From: DASPJL01 sp035628645
Lineage (GTDB): Bacteria; Bacteroidota; Bacteroidia; Cytophagales; Cyclobacteriaceae
DNA: 12,816 nucleotides
Assembly: GCA_035628645.1 (NCBI GenBank)
Contig: DASPJL010000164.1
Span: forward strand, 1-12,816
Reading direction: 5' to 3'
The position numbers were made by a program, and so were the translations under genes. Of the stretch, positions 1-6,039 are shown piece after piece (within the stretch, counting starts at the first letter, position 1; every line of letters begins with the position of its first letter). The notes under the pieces were generated by a model. The model was not told the DNA's origin. It made no database searches and saw only the letters and a list, made by a program, of their open reading frames with translations.

Positions 1-187
1 CGCGGATAGGTGAAATACCAAATTGACCTTCTACATGATCAAAGCTAATCCCCCCGCTTATGGAGACTTCATCAGGATTTTCAAACATCGGATTGTTGGG
101 CATAACCGGTATATATGTGGTGGGGTTATGTACAATGCAAGATGAAAAGGTGACTGCAGTAATTAAAATCAGATAAAATTTTTTCAT
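1..187 (-). CDS. N-terminal part of an outer-envelope lipoprotein (runs off the window)
   Basis: The minus-strand frame starts with ATG at 187 and stays open to the window edge, giving 62 residues. It begins MKKFYLILITAVTFSSC: a lysine pair, a hydrophobic core and a lipobox with Cys17, so it should be exported and lipidated by signal peptidase II. After a short Asn/Pro-rich linker it has a segment (NNPMF, then a Gly/Ile/Ser stretch ending in GQFGISP) that resembles the matching region of the gene just upstream at 211-1029. The two look like diverged tandem paralogues, probably co-transcribed because only 23 bases separate them. The function is unknown. The rest of the protein is outside the window. 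Confidence 0.75.
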   Translation of the reverse strand, partial: MKKFYLILITAVTFSSCIVHNPTTYIPVMPNNPMFENPDEVSISGGISFDHVEGQFGISPIR

Positions 188-210
188 GAGTACAAACAAT
201 TTTAGTACAA

Positions 211-1029
211 CTATTGTAGCAAATCCAGCCGTATACCCAGGGAAATATTAAAGAAAATTAACGAGTAACCCACACGGTTGTTTAAATAGGGTTTATCCCG
301 CAAAGTATATGGAGTTACCAATGTTTGATCTGGATAGTTATCTGGCATTTCAATTTTGTCGGGGCTAAATCCCTTAATAACATTAAAACCGGTAAGTACA
401 GTTAATTCAAAAGCACCGTCTTCACTTACCCTGTTAAACTGCATAAATGGTGCAAACAGTGTCATTTTGGGTGTGCCCCTGTATTTTACGATGAAAAAGG
501 GATTCTTTTCGGGAGTTATTAATACTGTATTATCATAATGGCTGAATTTTACCAAAGATATTTTGGTGCCCAATGAGAACTTACTTCTTTTTTCCGGGTC
601 AATAAACTGGTAATATGAAGGCTGCAGGTAAAAGCCGTTAAATCTACTATCAGTCCGTATTTCAGCTTTTCCGCCTCCTTCTAATTTGGATAACTCCCAG
701 TTGTATTTGCCTATAATAAAACCATTAGAAAAACCTGCTGCCAAACTTACATATTTATTATTATTTACAGATGCGAATAAATTAATTCCTGCTTCGCCTG
801 ATATTCTCCTTGTGCCTGCTGTATACATACTTCCGTGCAGTCCTATGTGCTTACTTACGGACACCGCCCCAAGTGCTTCAAAATGTTTCAGTCCCATTGC
901 TGCATGTCCGCGAAGCTCACCGGTTTTTGTAAAGGCAGGTTCGTTATGCATTTGATTAATGTATGTATACGATCCACGGTAGCATGAGGGAAACAAAAGG
1001 CAAATAATAAACAGGTAAAATAATTTCAT
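211..1029 (-). CDS. Putative outer-membrane lipoprotein, beta-rich, function unknown
   Basis: A 272-residue protein if started at the ATG at 1029. The frame extends further upstream, but this start puts a textbook lipoprotein signal at the very N-terminus (MKLFYLFIICLLFPSC, Cys16 as the lipidated residue), so the upstream extension is probably not translated. The mature part has alternating polar and hydrophobic, aromatic-rich stretches and ends in an aromatic/hydrophobic strand (NISLGIRLDLLQ), as expected for a small beta-barrel or beta-sandwich at the outer membrane. Residues after the signal (HNEPAF, GELRG, HFEALGAVSVSKHIG) resemble the partial gene at 1-187. I do not recognise a characterised family. 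The two genes probably form one minus-strand transcription unit with this gene first. Confidence 0.75.
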   Translation of the reverse strand: MKLFYLFIICLLFPSCYRGSYTYINQMHNEPAFTKTGELRGHAAMGLKHFEALGAVSVSKHIGLHGSMYTAGTRRISGEAGINLFASVNNNKYVSLAAGFSNGFIIGKYNWELSKLEGGGKAEIRTDSRFNGFYLQPSYYQFIDPEKRSKFSLGTKISLVKFSHYDNTVLITPEKNPFFIVKYRGTPKMTLFAPFMQFNRVSEDGAFELTVLTGFNVIKGFSPDKIEMPDNYPDQTLVTPYTLRDKPYLNNRVGYSLIFFNISLGIRLDLLQ

Positions 1030-1082
1030 AGTTAATTTACTATTACAACAAGCAGATAAATTGTTTTCATAGTTTGGTATAT

Positions 1083-1090
1083 CAAAACTA
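1083..1090 (-). promoter_or_regulatory. Candidate Bacteroidota -7 box for the lipoprotein genes
   Basis: Read on the minus strand the bases are TAGTTTTG, an exact match to the Bacteroidota -7 consensus TAnnTTTG, about 54 bases upstream of the ATG at 1029. I see no good TTTG at the usual -33 distance, so this is only a candidate. Confidence 0.3.
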
Positions 1091-1237
1091 TTTATACAAC
1101 CCACTATTACATTATTAAAAAATGCGACCGTATGAAAAGAGTTTTGCAAAATTTGCAACCCGTCAGTATGGCAGTTTGATGCTTATATAAATTAGTTTTT
1201 TTTATCCAAAGTAATTGTATAACAACAAGGTGTAATT

Positions 1238-1405
1238 ATGAAAAAGTTTGCAGACATAATAAACAGCGATAAACCCGCATTGGTAGATTTCAACCAGCGT
1301 AGCCGCGGTTGGTTGTCTCACCAACCCCTTTTGGTTGTCAGGAATTACTCGCCATCCTTTTGTCGCCCTTCGAGTCTCATTTTGCAAGCAAAATCCTCAG
1401 GGTGA
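1238..1405 (+). pseudogene. Thioredoxin gene remnant: first 18 codons only, cut by a repeat element
   Basis: ATG at 1238 opens a frame beginning MKKFADIINSDKPALVDF, which is the usual start of a Bacteroidota thioredoxin (helix 1, then the strand that leads into the WCGPC active site). Instead of the expected aromatic-Ala-x-Trp-Cys-Gly-Pro-Cys, the frame runs at 1289-1291 into the repeat sequence TTCAACCAGCG and continues as unrelated residues to a TGA at 1403-1405. The redox motif and the remaining roughly 80 residues are absent. I looked for the missing 3' part across the repeat region up to 2900 and did not see it. The fragment is almost certainly non-functional as a thioredoxin. The 55-residue read-through frame is unlikely to encode anything useful. 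Confidence 0.75.
1291..1326 (+). repeat. Interspersed hairpin repeat, copy 1 (at the thioredoxin break)
   Basis: This segment starts CAACCAGCGTAGCCGCGGTT and ends in CCAACC. The arms GGTTGG (1307-1312) and CCAACC (1321-1326) can pair. Related copies lie at 1641-1679, 1969-2007 and 2268-2306, where the arms lengthen to a perfect 8-bp pair GCGGTTGG/CCAACCGC around a 9-base loop. Copy 1 sits exactly where the thioredoxin coding sequence stops. Confidence 0.7.
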
Positions 1406-1412
1406 CAAAAGG
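1356..1412. repeat. Foldback hairpin element, copy 1
   Basis: Outer arms CCTTTTGTCGCCCT (1356-1369) and AGGGTGACAAAAGG (1399-1412) pair with a single G/T-type mismatch. Inside is a second perfect hairpin, ATTTTGC-aa-GCAAAAT (1379-1394). The outer core (TTTGTCGCCCTTCGAG and AGGGTGACAAA) is shared with elements at 1489-1556 and 2755-2818, whereas the inner hairpin differs in sequence but not in form. It resembles REP-like intergenic elements common in Bacteroidota. Confidence 0.75.
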
Positions 1413-1488
1413 GGGCTGACCGGTGCCATGTATCGCCGTTTAAATACTGGCCTGTATTATAAAACTTAACAAGGTGGGGAACAGGTTA

Positions 1489-1556
1489 ACAATTCTTTGT
1501 CACCCTAAAGGAGGTCCCGACTTGTCGGGAGGACTCGAAGGGCGACAAAGAATTGT
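1489..1556. repeat. Foldback hairpin element, copy 2 (inverted orientation)
   Basis: Outer arms ACAATTCTTTGTCACCCT (1489-1506) and AGGGCGACAAAGAATTGT (1539-1556) give an 18-bp stem with one mismatch. The inner hairpin TCCCGAC-tt-GTCGGGA (1515-1530) is perfect. The TCGAAGGGCGACAAAG arm lies on the right, so the copy is inverted relative to 1356-1412 and 2755-2818. It may also act as a transcription stop, although there is no long T run. Confidence 0.75.
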
Positions 1557-1602
1557 GGGTATACGGCAGGGATTGCACAATTTCAATGTTTTCCTATTAC
1601 TT

Positions 1603-1931
1603 CCCGCCTTGTTTGTTGTTCCGCTCGAGGAATGACCGTTCAACCAGCGTAGCCGCGGTTGGGTGTTCTCACCAACCGCAATTTTTATTGCACAAAAAGA
1701 GCTTTTTCCTATTACTACATAAGAAAGTTCTTTGAGGCCTTTGTGTCCATTTTTCTGGCCCCTGCGGCTGCGCTCAGGGCAAGCTGTAACAGCGTAACAC
1801 CTGTAAAAAAAGTAAACCCGCAACAGGATTTTGAAAGGTAGTGTTACGGGTAAAACGCAGGTGGTTGTTGGGTTTAATGAAGATCGTAACAGCGTAACAC
1901 CTGGAAAAAAAAGTAAACCGGTAACAGGATT
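1603..1931 (+). repeat. Long direct repeat, copy A
   Basis: From 1629 to 1931 this segment is repeated nearly base for base at 2256-2560 (offset 627). A weaker similarity reaches left to about 1603 and 2230, with a CCGCC...GG-AATGACCG pattern. It contains a hairpin copy (arms 1655-1662 and 1672-1679), a TTTTTATTGCACAAAAAGAG segment, and the start of a tandem array. Frames run through it on both strands, but they reflect the repeat rather than a recognisable protein. Confidence 0.8.
1786..1931 (+). repeat. Tandem array of a roughly 100-bp unit, block 1 (about 1.5 copies)
   Basis: GTAACAGCGTAACACCTG begins at 1786 and again at 1886, a period of exactly 100 bases. Each unit also carries the inverted pair ACCCGCAACA and TGTTACGGGT (one mismatch), so it can fold on itself. 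The second copy breaks off after GTAACAGGATT at about 1931, where a different repeat begins. Confidence 0.8.
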
Positions 1932-2007
1932 CCGCCTCGGTTGGTGTCCCGCCTGGGGAATAATCGTGCAACCAGGGTAGCTGCGGTTGGGTGTTCTTAC
2001 CAACCGC
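1932..2007 (+). repeat. Third, diverged copy of the repeat head with hairpin
   Basis: This stretch again shows CCGCC...GGTT...GGGGAAT, then CAACCAGGGTAGCTGCGGTT and the perfect pair GCGGTTGG (1983-1990)/CCAACCGC (2000-2007). It has more differences than copies A and B, so it is probably older. The bases from 2008 to 2107 hold nothing I can classify. Confidence 0.6.
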
Positions 2008-2107
2008 TATGGGTGGTGAGGAATATCCGTGCTCTGAGCAGGAGTGGCGGGTGAGAACACCCTGCCACGGCGGGCTGAGGATGCAAATAACGCAAGACCG
2101 GTGTAAC

Positions 2108-2227
2108 CCGACGATAGTCAACCTGTCCGCCAACTGGCGGATTCAGGTTCTCAATGGTATTAATGGTTGTATCACTTCCTTTTTGAGCGTTGAGATGCTG
2201 AACAAATTTCAGCATGACTATCGTCGG
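2108..2227. repeat. Compound inverted-repeat element, about 120 bp (MITE-like)
   Basis: The segment is bounded by a perfect 13-bp inverted repeat, CCGACGATAGTCA (2108-2120) and TGACTATCGTCGG (2215-2227). Within it are a hairpin TCCGCC-aact-GGCGGA (2126-2141), flanked by ACCTG and CAGGT, and a second hairpin ATGCTGAA-caaat-TTCAGCAT (2195-2215), a motif often seen as an intergenic repeat in Bacteroidota. No transposase is encoded and I see no clear target-site duplication, so 'MITE-like' describes its shape only. Confidence 0.55.
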
Positions 2228-2229
2228 TT

Positions 2230-2560
2230 TCCGCCCCGGTTATTTTTCTGCCCGGGGAATGACCGTTCAACCAGCGTAGCCGCGGTTGGGTATTCTCACC
2301 AACCGCAATTTTTATTGCACAAAAAGAGCTTTTTCCTATTACTACATAAGAAAGTTCTTTGAGGTCTTTGTGTCCATTTTTCTGGCCCCTGCGGCTACGC
2401 TTAGGGCAAGCTGTAACAGCGTAACACCTGTAAAAAAAAAGAAACCCGTAACAGGATTTTGAAAGGCAGTGTTACGGGTAAAACGCAGGTGGTTGTTGGG
2501 TTTGATGAAGGTCGTAACAGAGTAACACCTGGAAAAAAAAGTAAACCGGTAACAGGATTT
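2230..2560 (+). repeat. Long direct repeat, copy B
   Basis: This is the second copy of the segment at 1603-1931, nearly identical from 2256 to 2560 with scattered substitutions and one A-run length change. It includes the hairpin copy with arms 2282-2289 and 2299-2306, and it leads directly into the longer tandem array. Copy B keeps running into further units where copy A is interrupted at 1931. Confidence 0.8.
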
Positions 2561-2734
2561 TGAAAGGTATGTTATGGGTAAAACGCAGGTGGTTGTTGGT
2601 TTTAATGAAGATCGTAACAGCGTAACACCTGGAAAAAAAAGTAAACCGGTAACAGGATTTTGAAAGGCAGTGTTACAGGTAAAACGCAGGTGGTTGTTGG
2701 GTTTAATGAAGGCCGTAACAGCGTAACACTCGTA
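2413..2734 (+). repeat. Tandem array of a roughly 100-bp unit, block 2 (about 3.2 copies)
   Basis: Units start with GTAACAG at 2413, 2514, 2614 and 2715, so the spacing is 101, 100 and 101 bases. The first unit contains a perfect 10-bp inverted repeat, ACCCGTAACA (2444-2453)/TGTTACGGGT (2470-2479). The others keep it with one or two changes. The last copy is cut after about 20 bases. The differences between units are small, which suggests recent expansion. Confidence 0.82.
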
Positions 2735-2754
2735 ACAAAAAAGCTGTTGTGGCT

Positions 2755-2818
2755 GCAATTCCTTTGTCGCCCTTCGAGTTATCGCCCCCCGGCTACGCCG
2801 GGGTGACAAAGGAATTGC
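2755..2818. repeat. Foldback hairpin element, copy 3
   Basis: Outer arms GCAATTCCTTTGTCGCCC (2755-2772) and GGGTGACAAAGGAATTGC (2801-2818) pair over 18 bp with one mismatch. The inner pair CCCCGGC (2787-2793)/GCCGGGG (2797-2803) is perfect and overlaps the right outer arm by three bases. It has the same orientation as the element at 1356-1412. It lies at the right-hand end of the repeat region. Confidence 0.75.
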
Positions 2819-2905
2819 TGGCCGGTGCTACTCTTAGCCTTTTATTGATAAGCACTGACCATCACTTAAATGGTTAATAGTGAGTGATAAACAATAAGCG
2901 GCGGC

Positions 2906-3391
2906 TTACCCCGCCCAGTTCTCCCTGTCCAGGCTCCTGAACTGGATGGCTTCGGCCAGGTGTTCGGGGCGTATTTCATCGCTGGCGGCTAAGTCGGCTA
3001 TGGTGCGCGATACCTTTAAGATGCGGTCATAGGCACGGGCAGAGAGCTGAAGGCGCTCCATGGCCGTTTTCAGCAGCTTTTGGCCAATGGGGTTTATTTT
3101 GCAAATTTCCTGCACCTGGCTGCTGCCCATCTGTGAGTTGCTAAACACGGTTTTACTGCCGTCAAACCGCCGGGTTTGTATCTCGCGGGCCTGTATTACC
3201 CGCTCCCTTACCGTATCGCTGTGCTCTGATTTACGCTCGCCCGAAAGCTCGTCAAAGCTTACCGGCGTCACCTCTATATGAATATCAATCCGGTCGAGCA
3301 GCGGGCCTGAAACCTTGCTCAGGTACTTTTGCACCACGCCCGGCGCACACACACAGTCCTTCTCGGGGTGGTTGTAATAGCCGCAGGGGCA
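2906..3391 (-). pseudogene. comM: 3' remnant of comM (YifB-type Mg-chelatase-like AAA+ ATPase)
   Basis: The minus-strand frame encodes the last 161 residues of a ComM/YifB protein. It starts in the cysteine-rich CPCGYYNHPEKDC segment, then has VCAPGVVQKYLSKVSGPLLD, RIDIHIEV, and the conserved C-terminal domain with SARAYDRILKVSRTIADL and FRSLDRENW before TAA at 2906-2908. Full-length relatives are about 500 residues. The Walker A and B parts and everything else N-terminal to CPCG are missing. Upstream of 3391 the frame continues for about 30 unrelated residues to a stop, with no ATG. A GTG at 3352 could open a 148-residue frame, but that would lack the ATPase core. ComM helps natural transformation by acting as a branch-migration helicase; this copy cannot. 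It is clearly richer in G and C than the sequence that begins at about 3400. Confidence 0.85.
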
Positions 3392-3399
3392 TACCTGCG

Positions 3400-3825
3400 T
3401 TGGCTTTCTGTGAAAGTGTATATGTATCCTTGAAACCCACTGGTAGTACTGTAAATTCTGTTCCCATTACAATTGGTGAACATATTCGTAAAAAACGATT
3501 CGAACGAGGATTACTGCAAAAGGATGTTGCAGAACTGATAGGTGTCAGTGAAGATAGTGTAACGTATTGGGAGAATAATCGTGCGACGCCTCAAATGCAT
3601 CATATGCCTAAAATTATCAAATTCCTTGACTACATACCGATAAGTGTAGATTCTTCAACCCTAGGAGCTCGAATACTTCTATATAGGTATCAGAATGGAT
3701 TAAGTCATAAGAACCTTGGTATATTGCTTGGAGTAAATGCTTCCACGGTTTGTTGTTGGGAAAGAAACTTAAGAAAGCCTAATAGGAATATAATCGCGCG
3801 ATTAGATTTGATACTCCGGTCCTAA
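3400..3825 (+). CDS. Small regulator with two XRE-type helix-turn-helix domains
   Basis: About 141 residues if started at the TTG at 3400. There is no ATG in frame before residue 65, so the start is uncertain: TTG at 3400 or TTG at 3430 are the candidates. Two helix-turn-helix repeats are visible. The first (about residues 22-78) contains TIGEHIRKKRFERGLLQKDV, VSEDSVTYWENN and KIIKFLDY. The second (about 88-139) contains ARILLYRYQNGLSHKNLGIL, NASTVCCWE and KPN. The N-terminal FCESVYVSLKP matches my memory of a widespread family of double-HTH proteins of this size, which favours the upstream start. It presumably binds DNA as a repressor or activator. It is the first gene past the comM break and could regulate the restriction genes as control proteins do, but a 160-base gap and the small gene at 3985 lie between, so that is only a guess. 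Confidence 0.7.
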   Translation: MAFCESVYVSLKPTGSTVNSVPITIGEHIRKKRFERGLLQKDVAELIGVSEDSVTYWENNRATPQMHHMPKIIKFLDYIPISVDSSTLGARILLYRYQNGLSHKNLGILLGVNASTVCCWERNLRKPNRNIIARLDLILRS

Positions 3826-3897
3826 TCATTATATTGGTCTTTAAACACTTTAACCAACCCAAGTAGTAAACAGTATGATGAACTGTAGCCTTTTCCG

Positions 3898-3905
3898 TAT
3901 ATTTG
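3898..3905 (+). promoter_or_regulatory. Candidate -7 box in front of the island operon
   Basis: TATATTTG matches the Bacteroidota -7 consensus TAnnTTTG exactly and lies about 80 bases upstream of the ATG at 3985. No clear TTTG is seen at the usual -33 distance. If real, it would drive the 98-residue gene and perhaps vsr and the genes beyond it, because no terminator-like hairpin stands between them. Confidence 0.35.
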
Positions 3906-3984
3906 ATTCGAGTTGACTACTTCATAGAGGTTAGAAAAAGCTATGACTTTTTTATGAAATAACAATAGGCAATTTTATATAGAT

Positions 3985-4281
3985 ATGATTAAGGAAATAA
4001 ATAATTTAGCTGATATAGAGCAATTCATTATTGAGTTGGTTGAGGCGGGAGTTAATATTCATCCTGATGATGACTTTACGCAATATGTCAATGTTGAAAC
4101 AGGAGAGAACTCTTTTTCTCAGGAAAGAGGTGAAGAAATTAATTTTTTGATGGGTCAATGTTTTAAGGTTTGTGATAGGGAAAAAGTAGACATTTATAGT
4201 TTCGCACTGGAAGTTTTTTTATCGAAAACGGGACTACATAATTATATTCCTTTACCTTCTGAAGAATCAGAGCATTCTTAA
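3985..4281 (+). CDS. Small acidic protein of unknown function
   Basis: A 98-residue, strongly acidic protein with no signal peptide or membrane segment. Recognisable features are NIHPDDDFTQYVNVETGE (about residues 24-41), a predicted helix with GQCFKVCDREKVDIYSF (about 57-73), and a C-terminus FLSKTGLHNYIPLPSEESEHS. I believe similar short proteins occur widely in Bacteroidota, but I know no function for them. It ends 37 bases before vsr on the same strand, so it may be the first gene of the restriction transcription unit, or simply a passenger. Its acidity would allow an anti-restriction or DNA-mimic role, but nothing specific supports that. Confidence 0.6.
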   Translation: MIKEINNLADIEQFIIELVEAGVNIHPDDDFTQYVNVETGENSFSQERGEEINFLMGQCFKVCDREKVDIYSFALEVFLSKTGLHNYIPLPSEESEHS

Positions 4282-4318
4282 AACGATCCAAGGTCTATAT
4301 ATTCATCGTCTTGTCGGA

Positions 4319-4741
4319 ATGGCAGATAAACATTCAAAGGAGACTCGGAGCTTCAATATGTCTCGGATTAGAAGCAAAAATACGGGTCCGGAAATTTTAG
4401 TTAGAAAATACCTTTTTGAAAAGGGGTTTAGGTACCGATTGCATGATAAACGGCTTCCAGGTAAACCAGATATAGTGCTCCCAAAATATAAAGCTGTGAT
4501 CTTTGTCCACGGGTGTTTTTGGCATGGACATCAAGGATGCCGCTATTTTGTTATCCCAAAAACAAGAACAGAATGGTGGCTCAACAAAATAACAACTAAT
4601 ATAGCTAATGATAAAAAGTATATTGGTGTACTACATGCTTTAGGATGGCGTATCATTATAATTTGGGAGTGTGAACTAAAGAAAAATGCTGTAGAGGATA
4701 CTCTTTCGGCTCTGCTGGATAAAATCAAGTCTACTATTTAA
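4319..4741 (+). CDS. vsr: Very-short-patch mismatch endonuclease Vsr
   Basis: A 140-residue Vsr-family nuclease of normal length. It nicks 5' of the T in T:G mismatches that arise when 5-methylcytosine deaminates, so the damage caused by the neighbouring methyltransferase is repaired. The signature motifs are all present: MSRIRSKNTGPE (14-25), GKPDIVLP with Asp51 and VHGCFWHGH with His64 and His69. These occupy the same numbers as the catalytic residues I recall for E. coli Vsr. The zinc-binding set appears as Cys66, His71, Cys74 and Cys118, with the third and fourth shifted by one relative to E. coli. Its position directly upstream of a Dcm-like gene is typical and fits a CCWGG modification specificity. 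The ATG at 4319 gives the canonical start MADKHSKETRSFNM. Confidence 0.95.
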   Translation: MADKHSKETRSFNMSRIRSKNTGPEILVRKYLFEKGFRYRLHDKRLPGKPDIVLPKYKAVIFVHGCFWHGHQGCRYFVIPKTRTEWWLNKITTNIANDKKYIGVLHALGWRIIIIWECELKKNAVEDTLSALLDKIKSTI

Positions 4742-4781
4742 TGAAAAAGTAGTTAGTTTGCTTGGGTAACCGTGTAATAAA

Positions 4782-6035
4782 ATGCCCCAAGAAGCTAAAC
4801 GGAAAGAACGTCCAATCGATATCAGAGTAAGAACTTCGTCTTTTCCAGATGATTTTGAGATAGCATTGCTCAGTCACTATCATTCTACCAATGATGTAGT
4901 TTATAGTGATGCAATAACGCTGATTCAAAAATATGGACACTTAATCGAAGGCGGTTCTATTGACTCATTGTATAAAAAGGTTCAGTGGAAGCTCACAAAT
5001 AGCAATTCTGTTCCATTTCCACCCCCTAAGTCTGCCCAGGTAAAATTTACATTTATTGACTTGTTTGCTGGTATCGGTGGATTTAGAATGGCCTTGCAAA
5101 ATTTAGGAGGTAAATGCCTTTTCACATCCGAATGGGATAAATATAGCAAGCAAACCTATTTTGCAAACTATGGTGACTTTCCGTTCGGAGATATTACCGA
5201 TGAACGAGTAAAAGAGTGTATTCCTGCGCAGTTTGACATACTCTGTGGAGGTTTTCCATGTCAACCATTTTCATTGGCTGGGGTCTCAAAAAAAAATAGC
5301 CTTGGTCGCTTACATGGCTTTCAAGATGAAAAGCAAGGAAACCTGTTTTTTCACATTGAAGAGATTATTCAAAAACATCGCCCAAAAGCATTCTTCTTGG
5401 AAAATGTGAAAAATCTCGTTAGTCATGACAGGGGAAACACCTTCAGGATAATTAAACAAACGTTGCTCAATCTTGACTATTCATTTGATCAAAGGGTCAT
5501 CGATGGAGCAGCGTTTGTTCCGCAGCATCGGGAAAGGACTTTTATGATTGGCTTTGATAAAAGAATTTTCGGAAACCATGTAAAATTTAATTTTGATTTG
5601 ATACAATATCCGTCTAAAAAACAAAGTCTTAGAACTATTCTACAAAACGAAGTTCCACCAAAATATACTCTAACGGATCACCTCTGGAAATACCTTAATG
5701 AATACGCACAAAAACATAAAGAAAAAGGGAACGGTTTTGGATTTGGCCTTGCGAACTTAGATGGCGTAACTAGAACAATAAGTGCACGTTACCACAAGGA
5801 CGGAGCAGAAATATTGATACCCCAAGAAAATAAAAATCCGAGAAGATTGACACCACATGAAGCGGCTGCACTCCAAGGCTATCCAATTTACCCGATAAAC
5901 ACAAAAAGTAAAACAAAATCCTTAAAAATACCTGTATCTGACACGCAAGCGTACCGCCAATTCGGTAATTCAGTTGTAATGCCCTTAATCAAAGCAATAG
6001 GCGAACAAGTTGTTACACAATTAAAAAATAGTTAA
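4782..6035 (+). CDS. dcm: DNA (cytosine-5) methyltransferase, Dcm/M.EcoRII type
   Basis: A 417-residue C5-cytosine methyltransferase using S-adenosylmethionine. Motif I is FIDLFAGIGGFRMAL (91-105), motif IV is GGFPCQPFSLAG with the catalytic Cys160, motif VI is FFLENVKNL with Glu207, motif VIII is QHRERTFMIG (248-257), and motif X is QAYRQFGNSVVMPL near the C-terminus. The segment GNGFGFGLANLDGVTRTISA followed by RYHKDGAEILI, in the target-recognition part, is characteristic of the Dcm/M.EcoRII branch, which methylates the inner C of CCWGG. A leader of about 88 residues before motif I also fits that branch. It lies between vsr (40 bases) and the nuclease gene (4 bases), a complete self-protection module. 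All catalytic motifs are intact. The CCWGG specificity is inferred from family resemblance and from the partner nuclease. Confidence 0.94.
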   Translation: MPQEAKRKERPIDIRVRTSSFPDDFEIALLSHYHSTNDVVYSDAITLIQKYGHLIEGGSIDSLYKKVQWKLTNSNSVPFPPPKSAQVKFTFIDLFAGIGGFRMALQNLGGKCLFTSEWDKYSKQTYFANYGDFPFGDITDERVKECIPAQFDILCGGFPCQPFSLAGVSKKNSLGRLHGFQDEKQGNLFFHIEEIIQKHRPKAFFLENVKNLVSHDRGNTFRIIKQTLLNLDYSFDQRVIDGAAFVPQHRERTFMIGFDKRIFGNHVKFNFDLIQYPSKKQSLRTILQNEVPPKYTLTDHLWKYLNEYAQKHKEKGNGFGFGLANLDGVTRTISARYHKDGAEILIPQENKNPRRLTPHEAAALQGYPIYPINTKSKTKSLKIPVSDTQAYRQFGNSVVMPLIKAIGEQVVTQLKNS

Positions 6036-6039
6036 GCAA

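Noticed and set aside
1786..2734. A CRISPR array
   Set aside because: The periodic sequence repeats over its full length of about 100 bases. There are no short repeats with unique spacers, and no cas genes are nearby.
1500..2809. Long frames on both strands through the repeat region (for example 1500-2003 and 2342-2809 on the minus strand, 1991-2362 on the plus strand)
   Set aside because: They run across hairpin and tandem repeat units, share the same translated repeats, are rich in Cys, Arg and Pro, and show no protein family. They are by-products of the repeats.
2861..2888. ATCACT...AGTGAT hairpin just downstream of the comM remnant, as a terminator
   Set aside because: The stem is only six base pairs with a 16-base loop and no T run in the direction of comM transcription.
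3285..3467. Minus-strand frame of 60 residues overlapping the comM end
   Set aside because: It is in a different frame from the clear ComM motifs (CPCGYYNHPEKDC, LLDRIDIHIEV) and crosses the composition boundary.
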